A stretch of DNA of 64,000 nt, from the NCBI RefSeq assembly GCF_900215505.1, contig NZ_LT907844.1:1054001-1118000 (forward strand), written 5' to 3'. Numbering within the stretch: position 1 is the stretch's first letter; every line of letters starts with the position of its first letter. A model generated the notes under the pieces. The model made no database searches. It was not told the DNA's origin and saw nothing but the letters and a program-made list of their open reading frames with translations. Both the position numbers and the translations under genes were made by a program. Origin of the DNA: Cohaesibacter sp. ES.047 (GTDB lineage Bacteria; Pseudomonadota; Alphaproteobacteria; Rhizobiales; Cohaesibacteraceae). Of the stretch, positions 28,360 to 36,498 are shown piece after piece.

Positions 28360-29160
28360 TTATTTCGCTGTCCAGCCGCCATCCATGGAGATGGTCGACC
28401 CGGTGATTGCTGACGCACTGTCACCGGACAGGTAGAGTGCGAGATCTGCGACCTGTTCTATGGTGGCGAACTCCTTGGTCGGCTGGGCGAGCAGCAACAC
28501 GTCGCGCTTGACCTCTTCTTCGGTCATGTTGCGGGCGGCCATTGTGTCGGGGATCTGGGCTTCCACAAGGGGTGTCCAGACATAACCCGGTGCGATGGCG
28601 TTGACCGTGATGCCCTGTTCGGCGACTTCGAGCGCGACGGTCTTTGTGAGGCCTGCGACCCCGTGCTTGGCGGCCACATAGGCAGACTTGTAAGGCGATG
28701 CGACCAGCGAATGGGCCGAGGAAATGTTGATGATCCGGCCCCAGCCCTTCTTCTTCATGCCGGGCAGAGCGGCGCGGATGGTGTGGAAGTTGGAGCTGAG
28801 ATTGATGGCGAGGATGGCGTCCCATTTCTCGATCGGGAAGTCTTCGATCGGGCTGACATGTTGAATGCCGGCATTGTTGACAAGGATGTCGATGGTGCCG
28901 AATTCTGCCTCCGCCTCTGCGACCATTTGGGCGATTTCCTGCGGGTTGAGCATGTTGGCCGGACTGTAGCGGGCGATGGTGCCATGGTCCTGTTCGATGG
29001 CGCCGCGAAGGGATTCAATCTCATCGGCGTCGCCAAGGCCATTGAGCACGACATTGGCACCCTCGGCGGCAAAGGCGCGGGCTACACCGAGGCCGATGCC
29101 GCTGGTCGAGCCGGTCACGAGAACCGTGCGTCCCTGATGAAGTTTGTTGGCAGATGCCAC
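28360..29160 (-). CDS. bdhA: 3-hydroxybutyrate dehydrogenase
   Basis: A 266-residue SDR enzyme that interconverts 3-hydroxybutyrate and acetoacetate in polyhydroxybutyrate turnover. It shows the cofactor loop VLVTGSTSGIGLGVARAF, NNAGIQHVSPIEDFP, the catalytic serine in ISSAHS, the YxxxK pair in KSAYVAAKHG, and the specific segment LVEAQIPDTMAARNMTEEEV. The start is the GTG at 29160, with AGGAGAG just upstream; the longer open frame is not supported. It is divergent from zur. PhaA, PhaB and PhaR are encoded 10 kb away. Confidence 0.93.
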   Translation of the reverse strand: MASANKLHQGRTVLVTGSTSGIGLGVARAFAAEGANVVLNGLGDADEIESLRGAIEQDHGTIARYSPANMLNPQEIAQMVAEAEAEFGTIDILVNNAGIQHVSPIEDFPIEKWDAILAINLSSNFHTIRAALPGMKKKGWGRIINISSAHSLVASPYKSAYVAAKHGVAGLTKTVALEVAEQGITVNAIAPGYVWTPLVEAQIPDTMAARNMTEEEVKRDVLLLAQPTKEFATIEQVADLALYLSGDSASAITGSTISMDGGWTAK

Positions 29161-29351
29161 TTCTCTCTCCTCTGGTTGTCCGCGCCTGATTGTTCGCGCA
29201 ATGACAATGATGGTCGTGATCGCTTGTTTTTGACTTTGTTGCAAAGCAGCATAATTGCCGCATGGCCCTTGGCAAGCCCCAAAGGATATGCTTAGTCCGA
29301 AAGTGGGGTGGCTAAGGGTTTTGACCTCACCGGCGATGGAAGGGTGGATTG

Positions 29352-29873
29352 ATGTTTGAACTGGAAGCACATGATCACAGCCACTGTATCGACCATGTCC
29401 TGTCGGCAGCCGAGGCGATCTGTCAGGAGCGTGGAGTTCGTTTGACGGATCAGCGCAAGGCTGTGCTCGAGGTGCTGGCCTCCAGCCATGTGCCGTCGAG
29501 CGCCTATGACATTCTGGATCGCATCAATCGCATTCGAGAGGACAGGGGTGAGGCTGCGTTGGCCCCGGTTGCGATTTATCGGGTGCTGGACTTTCTGATG
29601 CAAAACGGAATCATCCACCGCATCGAGAGCCGCAATGCCTATGTTGCCTGTTCCCATCAGTCCAGCGAACATGGCGATGTTACGATCTTCCTGTTGTGTG
29701 ACAAGTGTGGCCGGGCGGGCGAGTTCCAGAGCGACAGCCTCAGTGGCCTGATCGAGACCATCGCAGCCAAGGTGCAGTTTCAGGCCAATGCTCCTGTGCT
29801 CGAGATTCGCGGCACCTGTGCCGAATGTCGCGAAGGCGTGGTTGAGCTTGGTGATGCGCTCCCGACTTCGTGA
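29352..29873 (+). CDS. zur: Fur family regulator, probable zinc regulator Zur
   Basis: A 173-residue regulator. A His-rich N-terminus (EAHDHSHC) is followed by a winged helix with RLTDQRKAVLEVLASSHVPS and APVAIYRVLDFLMQNGIIHR, then the dimerisation domain with two CxxC pairs (Cys116/119 and Cys156/159) that hold structural zinc. NAYVACSHQ and the SSAYDIL segment are typical of alphaproteobacterial Zur rather than Fur. A near-perfect Zur box lies upstream of znuC in this window at 44105. ATG at 29352 is preferred over the TTG one codon before. Confidence 0.85.
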   Translation: MFELEAHDHSHCIDHVLSAAEAICQERGVRLTDQRKAVLEVLASSHVPSSAYDILDRINRIREDRGEAALAPVAIYRVLDFLMQNGIIHRIESRNAYVACSHQSSEHGDVTIFLLCDKCGRAGEFQSDSLSGLIETIAAKVQFQANAPVLEIRGTCAECREGVVELGDALPTS

Positions 29874-29999
29874 CCGGTGATCCGGTGCAGGATCAGGCTG
29901 GCAACTTGCACCTGACGTGCGCATTTGCCATATAGACGGTAAAAATGGGAGAGCGCGTGTGTCTCATGACGCGCCCATCCAAAGGGAAAGAGACTTGAC

Positions 30000-31229
30000 A
30001 TGGACATGTTGACCGCACCTTTGCCACGCCGCATCACCAAGGCGGTGAAAGTGGGATCCGTCACAGTCGGTGGCGGTGCGCCTATCGTGGTGCAATCCAT
30101 GACCAACACGGATACGGCAGACATCGACAGCACTGTGGCCCAGGTCGCGGCGCTGCACAAGGCCGGCTCGGAGCTGGTGCGCATCACGGTTGACCGGGAT
30201 GAAGCCGCCAAGGCGGTTCCGAAGATCAAGGACCGCCTTTTGCGCCTTGGTGTCGATGTGCCGATTGTCGGGGACTTCCACTATATCGGCCACAAGCTTC
30301 TGGGCGACAATCCCGCCTGTGCCGAGGCGCTCGACAAATACCGCATCAATCCGGGCAATGTCGGCTTCAAGGATCGTCGGGACAAACAATTCTCGACGCT
30401 CATCGAATTGGCCATGCAGTATGACAAACCGGTGCGGATCGGGGTCAACTGGGGCTCGCTTGATGAGGACCTTTTGACCCGGTTGATGGACGAGAATTCG
30501 GCCAGTGAAAAGCCGCTTGCCGCACAACAGGTGATGCATGAAGCGATCATCCAGTCCGCGCTTCTGTCTGCAGCCCGGGCCGAGGAACTGGGACTTGGTG
30601 CTGACAAGATCATCCTGTCAGCCAAGGTGTCCGCGGTTCAGGATCTCATTGCAGTAAATACAGAGCTTGCGCGCCGCTCTGACTATGCCTTGCATCTGGG
30701 CCTGACCGAGGCGGGTATGGGCACCAAGGGTATTGTTGCCTCTTCGGCGGCGATGGGCATGGTGTTGCAGCAGGGCATCGGGGATACCATTCGCGTTTCG
30801 CTGACGCCAGAACCGGGCGGGGATCGAACCCGCGAGGTTCAGGTGGCGCAGGAGCTGCTGCAGAGCATGGGCTTCCGTTCCTTTATTCCCATTGTTGCGG
30901 CCTGTCCGGGCTGCGGCAGAACCACCTCGACGGTGTTTCAGGAGTTGGCGCAGGACATTCAGAACGACATTCGCACCAATATGCCGGTGTGGCGCGAGAA
31001 ATATCCCGGCGTCGAGGCGCTCAACGTCGCGGTGATGGGCTGCATCGTCAATGGGCCGGGCGAATCCAAACACGCCAACATCGGCATTTCGCTGCCCGGT
31101 ACGGGTGAAACGCCAGCCGCTCCGGTCTTCATTGACGGGCAGAAGGCAGCCACCCTGCGCGGCGAGAATATTGCCAAGGAGTTTCACACCATGGTGCTCG
31201 ACTATATCGAGAAACGCTTCGGGGCCTGA
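30000..31229 (+). CDS. ispG: 4-hydroxy-3-methylbut-2-enyl-diphosphate synthase
   Basis: A 409-residue [4Fe-4S] enzyme of the MEP isoprenoid pathway (also gcpE); it converts methylerythritol cyclodiphosphate to HMBPP. The TIM-barrel opening [17 protein letters not shown] and the cluster ligands in [10 protein letters not shown] and [10 protein letters not shown], including the conserved glutamate, are present. Family length. It follows zur by 126 bp and is convergent with ispA, another isoprenoid gene. Confidence 0.97.
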   Translation: MDMLTAPLPRRITKAVKVGSVTVGGGAPIVVQSMTNTDTADIDSTVAQVAALHKAGSELVRITVDRDEAAKAVPKIKDRLLRLGVDVPIVGDFHYIGHKLLGDNPACAEALDKYRINPGNVGFKDRRDKQFSTLIELAMQYDKPVRIGVNWGSLDEDLLTRLMDENSASEKPLAAQQVMHEAIIQSALLSAARAEELGLGADKIILSAKVSAVQDLIAVNTELARRSDYALHLGLTEAGMGTKGIVASSAAMGMVLQQGIGDTIRVSLTPEPGGDRTREVQVAQELLQSMGFRSFIPIVAACPGCGRTTSTVFQELAQDIQNDIRTNMPVWREKYPGVEALNVAVMGCIVNGPGESKHANIGISLPGTGETPAAPVFIDGQKAATLRGENIAKEFHTMVLDYIEKRFGA

Positions 31230-31267
31230 TGCTTGGCCCCGCGCCTGCCGCTCAAGCCGGGCGCGCT

Positions 31268-32206
31268 CTAGTGGGTGCGGTCAGCGATGAAGCGGGCGGT
31301 GCTGATGAGCACCTCAGCCTTCTTGCCGAACGGCGAAAGCAGCGTTTCGGCCTCATTGATCAGTCCCTTCAGTTTCTTGCGGGTTTCGTCAACGCCATAA
31401 AGACTGACAAGCGTCGCCTTTTCTGACGTCAGGTCCTTGCCTGCGGTTTTGCCCAGCTGTTCCGAGGTGGCTGTGACATCGAGCAGGTCATCGGCAAGCT
31501 GAAAGGCAAGGCCGATGATGGTGCCAAACCGTGTGACGATGGCGCGCTCTTTGCTCCCCGCGCTGGCGAGCATGGCGCCTGCTTCACAGGCGTAGCGCAA
31601 CAGGGCCCCGGTCTTCATGGCCTGAAGACGCAGGATTTCCTCTTCGGTTCTTGTTCTGTGTTCGGCCTCAATATCAAGAACCTGTCCCCCGACCATGCCG
31701 CCGATGCCTGCATTTTTTGCAAGGCCCAGAACCAGCTCGGCCCGCACTGCCGGATCCCGATGGACATCGTCCTTGGCGAGAATTTCAAAAGCCAGCGTCA
31801 ACAGGCCATCACCGGCAAGGATTGCCATGGCCTCACCGTAGGCCACGTGCACTGTCGGTTTGCCGCGCCTCAGAGCGTCGTCATCCATTGCCGGCAGGTC
31901 ATCATGGATGAGGCTGTAGCAATGAACGCATTCAAGCGCACAGGCTGCGTTGAGGACGCCGGGCGCGTCATGGCCCAGCATGCGCGCGGTCTCGATCATC
32001 AGGAAGGGGCGGATGCGTTTGCCGCCATTCAACGCGCCGTGGCGCATGGCTGCAACAATGGTTGCCGGAGCCTCATCCTCGCCTTGCGCTGGATGCTCGG
32101 GGAGATAGGCACGCAATGCGTCTTCGATCATCTCGGCGCTTTGCGCGAGTTGTGTCTTGAAACGGTCTGTTGCCGTGGTGGTGTCTGAAGCGCTGTTGGT
32201 CATCAT
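31268..32206 (-). CDS. ispA: Polyprenyl synthetase, farnesyl diphosphate synthase type
   Basis: A 312-residue prenyltransferase. The first aspartate-rich motif is in SLIHDDLPAMDDDALRRG and the second in FQLADDLLDVT; the small residues before the first motif and the length suit a short-chain (geranyl/farnesyl) synthase, which condenses IPP with DMAPP and GPP. Two adjacent ATG codons at 32206 and 32203 are possible starts. It is convergent with ispG. No xseB or dxs lies next to it, unlike in many bacteria. Confidence 0.92.
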   Translation of the reverse strand: MMTNSASDTTTATDRFKTQLAQSAEMIEDALRAYLPEHPAQGEDEAPATIVAAMRHGALNGGKRIRPFLMIETARMLGHDAPGVLNAACALECVHCYSLIHDDLPAMDDDALRRGKPTVHVAYGEAMAILAGDGLLTLAFEILAKDDVHRDPAVRAELVLGLAKNAGIGGMVGGQVLDIEAEHRTRTEEEILRLQAMKTGALLRYACEAGAMLASAGSKERAIVTRFGTIIGLAFQLADDLLDVTATSEQLGKTAGKDLTSEKATLVSLYGVDETRKKLKGLINEAETLLSPFGKKAEVLISTARFIADRTH

Positions 32207-32370
32207 CCTGGCCGCTGGTTCGGGTCGAGCGGTTGCTTGACGGGTTAGGGAGGCGATGCCTTTTTTTCATCAAGGCGTCAAGCAAAAACGCCCGAATCAC
32301 AAGCAAAGGGTGGTCATGTCAGGATTGCTGCACTGTTGAGGATCGTAATAAAGGCTTGTCCCGAGACGCA

Positions 32371-32404
32371 AAAAAAGGGCACCGCATATCCTGCGGTGCC
32401 CTTT
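32371..32404 (-). terminator. Terminator of the ahpC-ahpD unit
   Basis: On the minus strand AAAGGGCACCGCA pairs with TGCGGTGCCCTTT around a 5-nt loop and continues into a T-run. It begins 25 bp after the ahpD stop. Confidence 0.9.
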
Positions 32405-32429
32405 GATGTCATGTCTGCCGGTGCTGCCC

Positions 32430-32948
32430 TTACAGGGATTCGATTGCAATGGCGGCGGACTGGATGATGGCGGCAAAGCGGATTGCGGTCTGGATCTGGT
32501 CAGTGGTCAAGCCCGCTTCGCGCAGGATGCCCTCATGGGAATCGATGCACATGCCGCAGCCGTTCATGGCCGAAACGGCAAGGCTCCAGAGCTCGAAATC
32601 GACCTTGTCGACGCCGGGGCGTCCGATGAAATTCATGCGCAGTTTGGCGGGCATGGAGCCGTAGTCGTTGTTGGATGCCAGATGCACGAAGCGGTAGTAG
32701 ATGTTGTTCATGCCCATCAGCGTGGCCGCGCCCTTGGCAGCGGCAAGGGCCTCGGCGGAGAGCTTGCCATCTGCTTCGGCCAGGAAGGCCTCACGCACGG
32801 TGCTGTTGCGGCTGGCAATGGCACAGGCGACCATCAGGCCATATTTCTGCTGGTCGGTCAGGGCTTCGTCGGAGGCGATGTTGGAGAGGTTGAGTTTCAC
32901 ATCCTTGGCATAGTCCGGCATCTGGGACTTGAGGCTGTCAATGGTCAT
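32430..32948 (-). CDS. ahpD: Alkyl hydroperoxide reductase AhpD
   Basis: A 172-residue carboxymuconolactone-fold protein. The redox motif is [10 protein letters not shown], which holds the CxxC pair and the histidine, and [13 protein letters not shown] and the helical surroundings are typical. AhpD passes electrons from lipoamide-linked donors to AhpC. The start is ATG 32948; the open frame continues 34 codons upstream without family similarity. It follows ahpC by 149 bp on the same strand and shares its terminator. Confidence 0.93.
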   Translation of the reverse strand: MTIDSLKSQMPDYAKDVKLNLSNIASDEALTDQQKYGLMVACAIASRNSTVREAFLAEADGKLSAEALAAAKGAATLMGMNNIYYRFVHLASNNDYGSMPAKLRMNFIGRPGVDKVDFELWSLAVSAMNGCGMCIDSHEGILREAGLTTDQIQTAIRFAAIIQSAAIAIESL

Positions 32949-33097
32949 GCTGGTGCGTCCTTGAAAGAGAGGAATTAAGACATAAGGATCCCCTTGCCGC
33001 GCCCGGATGGTCGCAAGGGCTGGGGATTGTCGGAATTGTCGGATGGGCAATGGTGAGAAGGGCGTTATGCGCCCTCCTCAAGAGCATTTGGGGACGA

Positions 33098-33646
33098 TTA
33101 GCCCAGCGTGGAGCCGCCAACTTCGCGGTTGCAGGGGCAGAGTTCGTCGGTCTGCAGGGCGTCGAGAACGCGCAAGGTGTCTTTGGGGTTACGGCCAACG
33201 TTGAGGTTGGTTGCATAGACGTGCTGGATGGTGTTGTCCGGATCGACAACATAGGTGTAGCGATAGGCAACACCGTCCGGGTGGCGCACGCCAAGGCCGT
33301 CAACCAGCGAGCCGTTGGTGTCGGCAAACATCCAGATTGGCAGTTTGTCGAGATCCGGATGATCGCGGCGCCATGCCAGCTTGCAGAATTCGTTGTCGGT
33401 GGAGCCGCCCATGACCACAGCATCGCGATCTTCGAATTCATCCTTGAGGCGAGCAAATTCGGCAATTTCGGTCGGGCAGACGAAGGTGAAGTCTTTGGGG
33501 TAGAAGAAGATGACCTTCCATTTGCCTTCGAAGCTTTTCTCGTTGACTGCTTCAAATGCATCTTCTCCGTTTTCGACGATTTCGTTGAAGCCGGGTTTTA
33601 CGCCAGTGACGGAAAATTCTGGGAGTTTATCGCCAATACCAAGCAT
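33098..33646 (-). CDS. ahpC: Peroxiredoxin AhpC, three-cysteine type
   Basis: A 182-residue peroxiredoxin that reduces hydrogen peroxide and organic peroxides. The peroxidatic cysteine is Cys57 in FTFVCPTEIAEF; the C-terminal region has two cysteines, Cys170 and Cys172, in DELCPCNREVGG. This arrangement is like the actinobacterial AhpC that works with AhpD rather than AhpF, and ahpD is indeed next. The gene diverges from oxyR, whose product is the expected regulator, and two inverted repeats lie in the 192-bp spacer. Confidence 0.94.
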   Translation of the reverse strand: MLGIGDKLPEFSVTGVKPGFNEIVENGEDAFEAVNEKSFEGKWKVIFFYPKDFTFVCPTEIAEFARLKDEFEDRDAVVMGGSTDNEFCKLAWRRDHPDLDKLPIWMFADTNGSLVDGLGVRHPDGVAYRYTYVVDPDNTIQHVYATNLNVGRNPKDTLRVLDALQTDELCPCNREVGGSTLG

Positions 33647-33692
33647 GTCTTTTCTCCATTCGCTTCGGGCAAGGTGGGAGGACTTGCCCGAG

Positions 33693-33709
33693 TTTAGAAT
33701 TATTCAAAA
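33693..33709. promoter_or_regulatory. Palindrome resembling an iron-control (Irr-type) box upstream of ahpC
   Basis: TTTAGAA-N3-TTCAAAA, a palindrome with one mismatch, lies 47 nt upstream of ahpC. It resembles the TTTAGAA/TTCTAAA arms reported for rhizobial Irr sites. It could equally be part of an OxyR site. Confidence 0.35.
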
Positions 33710-33768
33710 TCTGATGTTTTGTTCAACCATATTTAGAGTGATCAATCAAACCTCAAATTTCGAATATC

Positions 33769-33789
33769 CCAATCGATTTTTTCGATTGG
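33769..33789. promoter_or_regulatory. Perfect 8-bp inverted repeat upstream of oxyR, candidate operator
   Basis: CCAATCGA and TCGATTGG flank five T residues. It lies 50 nt before the oxyR start and 120 nt before ahpC, where a LysR-type autoregulatory site would be expected. It is not the classic OxyR ATAG-N7-CTAT pattern. Confidence 0.45.
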
Positions 33790-33838
33790 CTCGTGTAGAG
33801 TAACATTCACAATCAATTCCCTTCAAAATGGCAATCAA

Positions 33839-34747
33839 ATGACGGTTCGACCCACTTTGAGACAGTTGCAATATCTTTGTGCACTGGCTGAAAAGAAATC
33901 CTTTCGCGGCGCGGCGGAGGCCTGCCTTGTGTCCCAGTCTACGCTCAGTGCCGGGATCCAGCAGTTGGAGACGTTGTTGCTGGTCCGACTTGTTGATCGG
34001 GAGAGCGAGACCTTTCGACTGACGCGGATTGGCGAGGAGATTCTGGAGCGCGGGCAAGGGCTGCTGCGCGATGCTGATGATCTGGTGGCGCTGGCTCAGC
34101 AGCAACAAGACCCCCTGTCGGGGGAGTTTCGGCTCGGGGTCATTCCCTCGATTGGTGCGTTTCTCCTGCCGCGTGCCTTGCCCGAGTTGCGCAACATGCA
34201 TCGCGATCTCAAGCTCTATCTGTATGAGACACTGACCCGGCACTTGCTGGATGATGTGCGTGCGGGGCGGATCGATGCGGCGGTGATCGCCCTGCCGTAT
34301 CAGATCGACGGGTTTGGAATGCAGTCCCTCGGCGCCGATCAGTTCCATGTTGCGTTGCCGTATCATCACCCGCTTGCCAGCAAGGCGGCGATATCGGCGC
34401 TCGATTTGCGCTCGGAGCCTCTGATCCTGCTTGATGATGGTCATTGCATCCGCGATCACATCCTCACCAGTCTCAAGCGTGCGGATCTCATGCCCGGCGA
34501 AGACCGGCGCGAGCAGATCGTGGCAACGAGCCTGATGACCGTTGTGCAGATGGTGGCCAATGGTTTGGGGGTGACGCTGTTGCCCGAAATTGCGTTGAGG
34601 ACCGGCCTGGTGGATGGCCTGGACATCATTGTTCGCCCGCTGGATGAGCGCAACAAGGAGCGGGAACTCGCCATGATCTGGCGGCGCAAGTCGGCAATGG
34701 AAGACAATGCTCGCCTGTTGTCCGAGCATCTGGCAAAATTCGTCTGA
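33839..34747 (+). CDS. oxyR: LysR family hydrogen-peroxide regulator OxyR (one-cysteine variant)
   Basis: A 302-residue regulator. The DNA-binding domain has LRQLQYLCALAEKKSFRGAA and VSQSTLSAGIQQLETLL; the effector domain has LLDDGHCIRDHI, matching the segment around the peroxide-sensing Cys199 of E. coli OxyR (here Cys203). The position nine residues later, where E. coli has its disulfide partner Cys208, is Leu212 with no cysteine close by. Divergent placement from ahpC-ahpD strongly supports the OxyR call. Confidence 0.88.
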   Translation: MTVRPTLRQLQYLCALAEKKSFRGAAEACLVSQSTLSAGIQQLETLLLVRLVDRESETFRLTRIGEEILERGQGLLRDADDLVALAQQQQDPLSGEFRLGVIPSIGAFLLPRALPELRNMHRDLKLYLYETLTRHLLDDVRAGRIDAAVIALPYQIDGFGMQSLGADQFHVALPYHHPLASKAAISALDLRSEPLILLDDGHCIRDHILTSLKRADLMPGEDRREQIVATSLMTVVQMVANGLGVTLLPEIALRTGLVDGLDIIVRPLDERNKERELAMIWRRKSAMEDNARLLSEHLAKFV

Positions 34748-35017
34748 AGACCTGACCAGCCTTTCTTCAAGGTAAATTCCCACCGAATTTGCCCGCCGAG
34801 GGCGATTCCGCCTTTGATTTTTGTTGTAAAAAGCGCTATCTGTGCCGGGACGTGCTCGCTTTACCCAAAGAATCTCGAAAAAGCAGTCTTTTTTCTAAGA
34901 TTGCTCTGGTCAAGAGCTTTGGGGTTCTGTATAAGGCGCGCAATCTCTTACATTAGAGTTCGATCCGCAACGGGGGTCACCCCCGAAAGCTGGACTATTG
35001 ACGACGGAGTTTTGACC

Positions 35018-35197
35018 ATGGCTGTGCCAAAAAGTAAAGTGACCCGCATGAAGCGTGGCTTTCGCCGCTCTGCGGACGCACTGAAACAGTCGGTCTATGT
35101 CGAAGACAAGGATTCTGGCGAGCTGCGCCGTCCTCATCATATCGACCTGAAGACCGGCATGTATCGTGGTCGTCAAGTTCTGGAAATCAAAGAGTAA
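35018..35197 (+). CDS. rpmF: Large-subunit ribosomal protein bL32
   Basis: 59 residues, beginning [20 protein letters not shown] and ending [10 protein letters not shown], the alphaproteobacterial form of bL32. It lacks the zinc-binding cysteines found in some bL32 proteins (C-minus form). ATG at 35018; an open frame reaches upstream to 34814 but only this part is ribosomal. The 270 bp before it hold no other gene and probably contain the promoter and leader. A terminator follows. Confidence 0.97.
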   Translation: MAVPKSKVTRMKRGFRRSADALKQSVYVEDKDSGELRRPHHIDLKTGMYRGRQVLEIKE

Positions 35198-35226
35198 TCC
35201 TCTTTAGATCCTTGACGATAAAAGTT

Positions 35227-35257
35227 AAAAAAGGTCGGAGTGATCCGGCCTTTTTTT
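35227..35257 (+). terminator. Terminator of rpmF
   Basis: AAAGGTCGGA and TCCGGCCTTT pair around GTGA (one G-T pair) and run into TTTTTTT. Confidence 0.9.
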
Positions 35258-35411
35258 GTGCCTGCTGTTTGCTCGCTTCCTTAAGGACCTGTTTGGCATG
35301 CCTTGAGCAGGACAGCGTTCGCAGCAGAGCATGAGGAGGGGTTGCTTTCCCGTCACCTTTTGCTGTTATGTTTGGTGGCCGTTCATCGTCAGACACGTTT
35401 CGGAGTTTTTC

Positions 35412-35831
35412 ATGCTCTTCAATATTCCGCTGCTTATTGCGCCGCTGTTTGTTTACAACGCCTTCGCATTTGGCCTGATGGGAGCGCGGGTGGGTGATCC
35501 CTGGAGCGCGCCGATCTTTACCGTTCAGATGCTGTCGGATGCGCGCTGGACGTTGACGCTGGGCGATCTGATGATTATCGCGGCGCTGATCTTGCTGTTT
35601 GTGGAAATCTTGAAGGCCACCCGCACGGGGATGGGGTCTATCGTCGATCACATCCTCTCGACCTTGCTCTTCGTGGCGTATCTGATCGAGTTTCTGCTGG
35701 TGCGCGAGACCGCGACGTCGGTCTTTTTCATTCTGATGGTGATTTCGCTGATCGATGTGATCGCGGGCTATTCGGTCACCATTCGCGGGGCGCGTCGGGA
35801 CATGACGTTTGGCCCCGGTCCGCAAGGCTGA
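35412..35831 (+). CDS. Small conserved-type membrane protein, unknown function
   Basis: A 139-residue protein with four hydrophobic segments (MLFNIPLLIAPLFVYNAFAF, LGDLMIIAALILLFVEILK, HILSTLLFVAYLIEFLLV and TSVFFILMVISLIDVIAGY) and a polar C-terminus. I do not recognise a named family, although compact proteins of this look occur next to rpmF-like genes in related bacteria. The ATG at 35412 places a hydrophobic helix first; an open frame from 35331 would add 27 unconvincing residues. A hairpin terminator follows. Confidence 0.75.
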   Translation: MLFNIPLLIAPLFVYNAFAFGLMGARVGDPWSAPIFTVQMLSDARWTLTLGDLMIIAALILLFVEILKATRTGMGSIVDHILSTLLFVAYLIEFLLVRETATSVFFILMVISLIDVIAGYSVTIRGARRDMTFGPGPQG

Positions 35832-35842
35832 TTGATTTTATC

Positions 35843-35883
35843 GGAGCGCTTCGGGCTGTGACCGACAGCGCTCCACACTTTTT
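35843..35883. terminator. Bidirectional terminator
   Basis: GGAGCGCT (35843-35850) pairs with AGCGCTCC (35867-35874), with inner pairing TCGG/CCGA, followed by CACTTTTT on the plus strand and GATAAAAT on the minus strand. It lies between the membrane-protein gene and the convergent small gene at 35885-36211. Confidence 0.75.
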
Positions 35884-35884
35884 C

Positions 35885-36211
35885 CTAGATGATGGCTTGC
35901 AGGCGGGGTGCCGCGGAAACGGCGCCCGGGCGGCGGCGTGTCTGAGCGTAGGCGCGGACCGCGTCGCGCGGGCCGTTTGTGGTCGGGCGGCGGAAGCTGC
36001 GATAGCCAGCACTTGCAAGAATCTGTGCCTGAATGTGCGAGTCTGCCCCTGGCCTGATGGGCGCGGCGACAGGGTCGGGCTGGTGCACGTCCTGAGCTGA
36101 TTTGGGGGCTTGTGCACCGTGCGCGGTCCCAGAATGAGTCAGCAGCGGAGTGTGATTGGGATGTCGGTCAGCAGCGGTGTGCAAAGCTGGGGCAATTTTC
36201 AAAGCGGACAT
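35885..36211 (-). CDS. Hypothetical small protein, 108 residues
   Basis: A minus-strand frame ending just before the shared terminator and preceded by a good ribosome site (AGGAAGG, 8 nt before the ATG). The protein is Ala/Pro/His/Arg-rich, MSALKIAPALHTAADRHPNH at the start and AVRAYAQTRRRPGAV near the end. No domain is recognisable and the composition is low in hydrophobic residues, so it is probably soluble or disordered. Its start codon lies in one arm of a nested palindrome (36209-36280). The call rests on the ribosome site, the terminator and the spacing rather than on homology. Confidence 0.5.
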   Translation of the reverse strand: MSALKIAPALHTAADRHPNHTPLLTHSGTAHGAQAPKSAQDVHQPDPVAAPIRPGADSHIQAQILASAGYRSFRRPTTNGPRDAVRAYAQTRRRPGAVSAAPRLQAII

Positions 36212-36280
36212 TCCAGTGCCTTCCTGACCTGTTTCATTTCGAAACAGTTGTTGGTGAAATCTTGGTGTTTCACTGGAATG
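36209..36280. repeat. Nested inverted repeats over the start of the 108-residue gene
   Basis: Outer arms CATTCCAGTG (36209-36218) and CACTGGAATG (36271-36280) are perfectly complementary over 10 bp. Inside are CTGTTTC/GAAACAG (36229-36235 and 36241-36247, 5-nt spacer) and GTGAAA/TTTCAC (36254-36259 and 36268-36273). In the minus-strand transcript the outer arm would pair the start codon with a site 60 nt upstream, with the ribosome-binding site enclosed. Confidence 0.65.
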
Positions 36281-36302
36281 GCAGCAAGAAGCGGGCCAGT
36301 CG

Positions 36303-36330
36303 TTAAGACTTTGTTAAGACATTGGTTAAC
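36303..36330. promoter_or_regulatory. CtrA-type motif cluster upstream of GGDEF/EAL gene
   Basis: GTTAAGACTTTGTTAAGAC contains TTAA-N7-TTAA (36303-36317), and a third TTAAC follows after 8 nt (36326-36330). TTAA-N7-TTAA(C) is the binding pattern of the alphaproteobacterial cell-cycle regulator CtrA. A further TTAAC half-site lies near 36369. The GGDEF/EAL start is at 36499. Confidence 0.5.
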
Positions 36331-36498
36331 AGGCTTGTTGGCACTCTCCCCCTGATATTGGGGAAAAATTAACCTTGATTGCGTCTAATGGGGGAATCAA
36401 ACCGGCGCTCTTTTATGCAGTGCGTCTGCACGCCAAGACTGCCGTTGGCGTTTTGTAGGTTACCTGCCGCGGGGGGATGTGACCGGACAGAATGGCTG

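Noticed and set aside
33746-34783. 345-aa minus-strand frame
   Set aside because: Antisense to oxyR, whose HTH and redox segment are clear.
34814-35017. N-terminal extension of bL32
   Set aside because: The frame is open upstream, but bL32 starts at MAVPKSK and the extra residues are not ribosomal.
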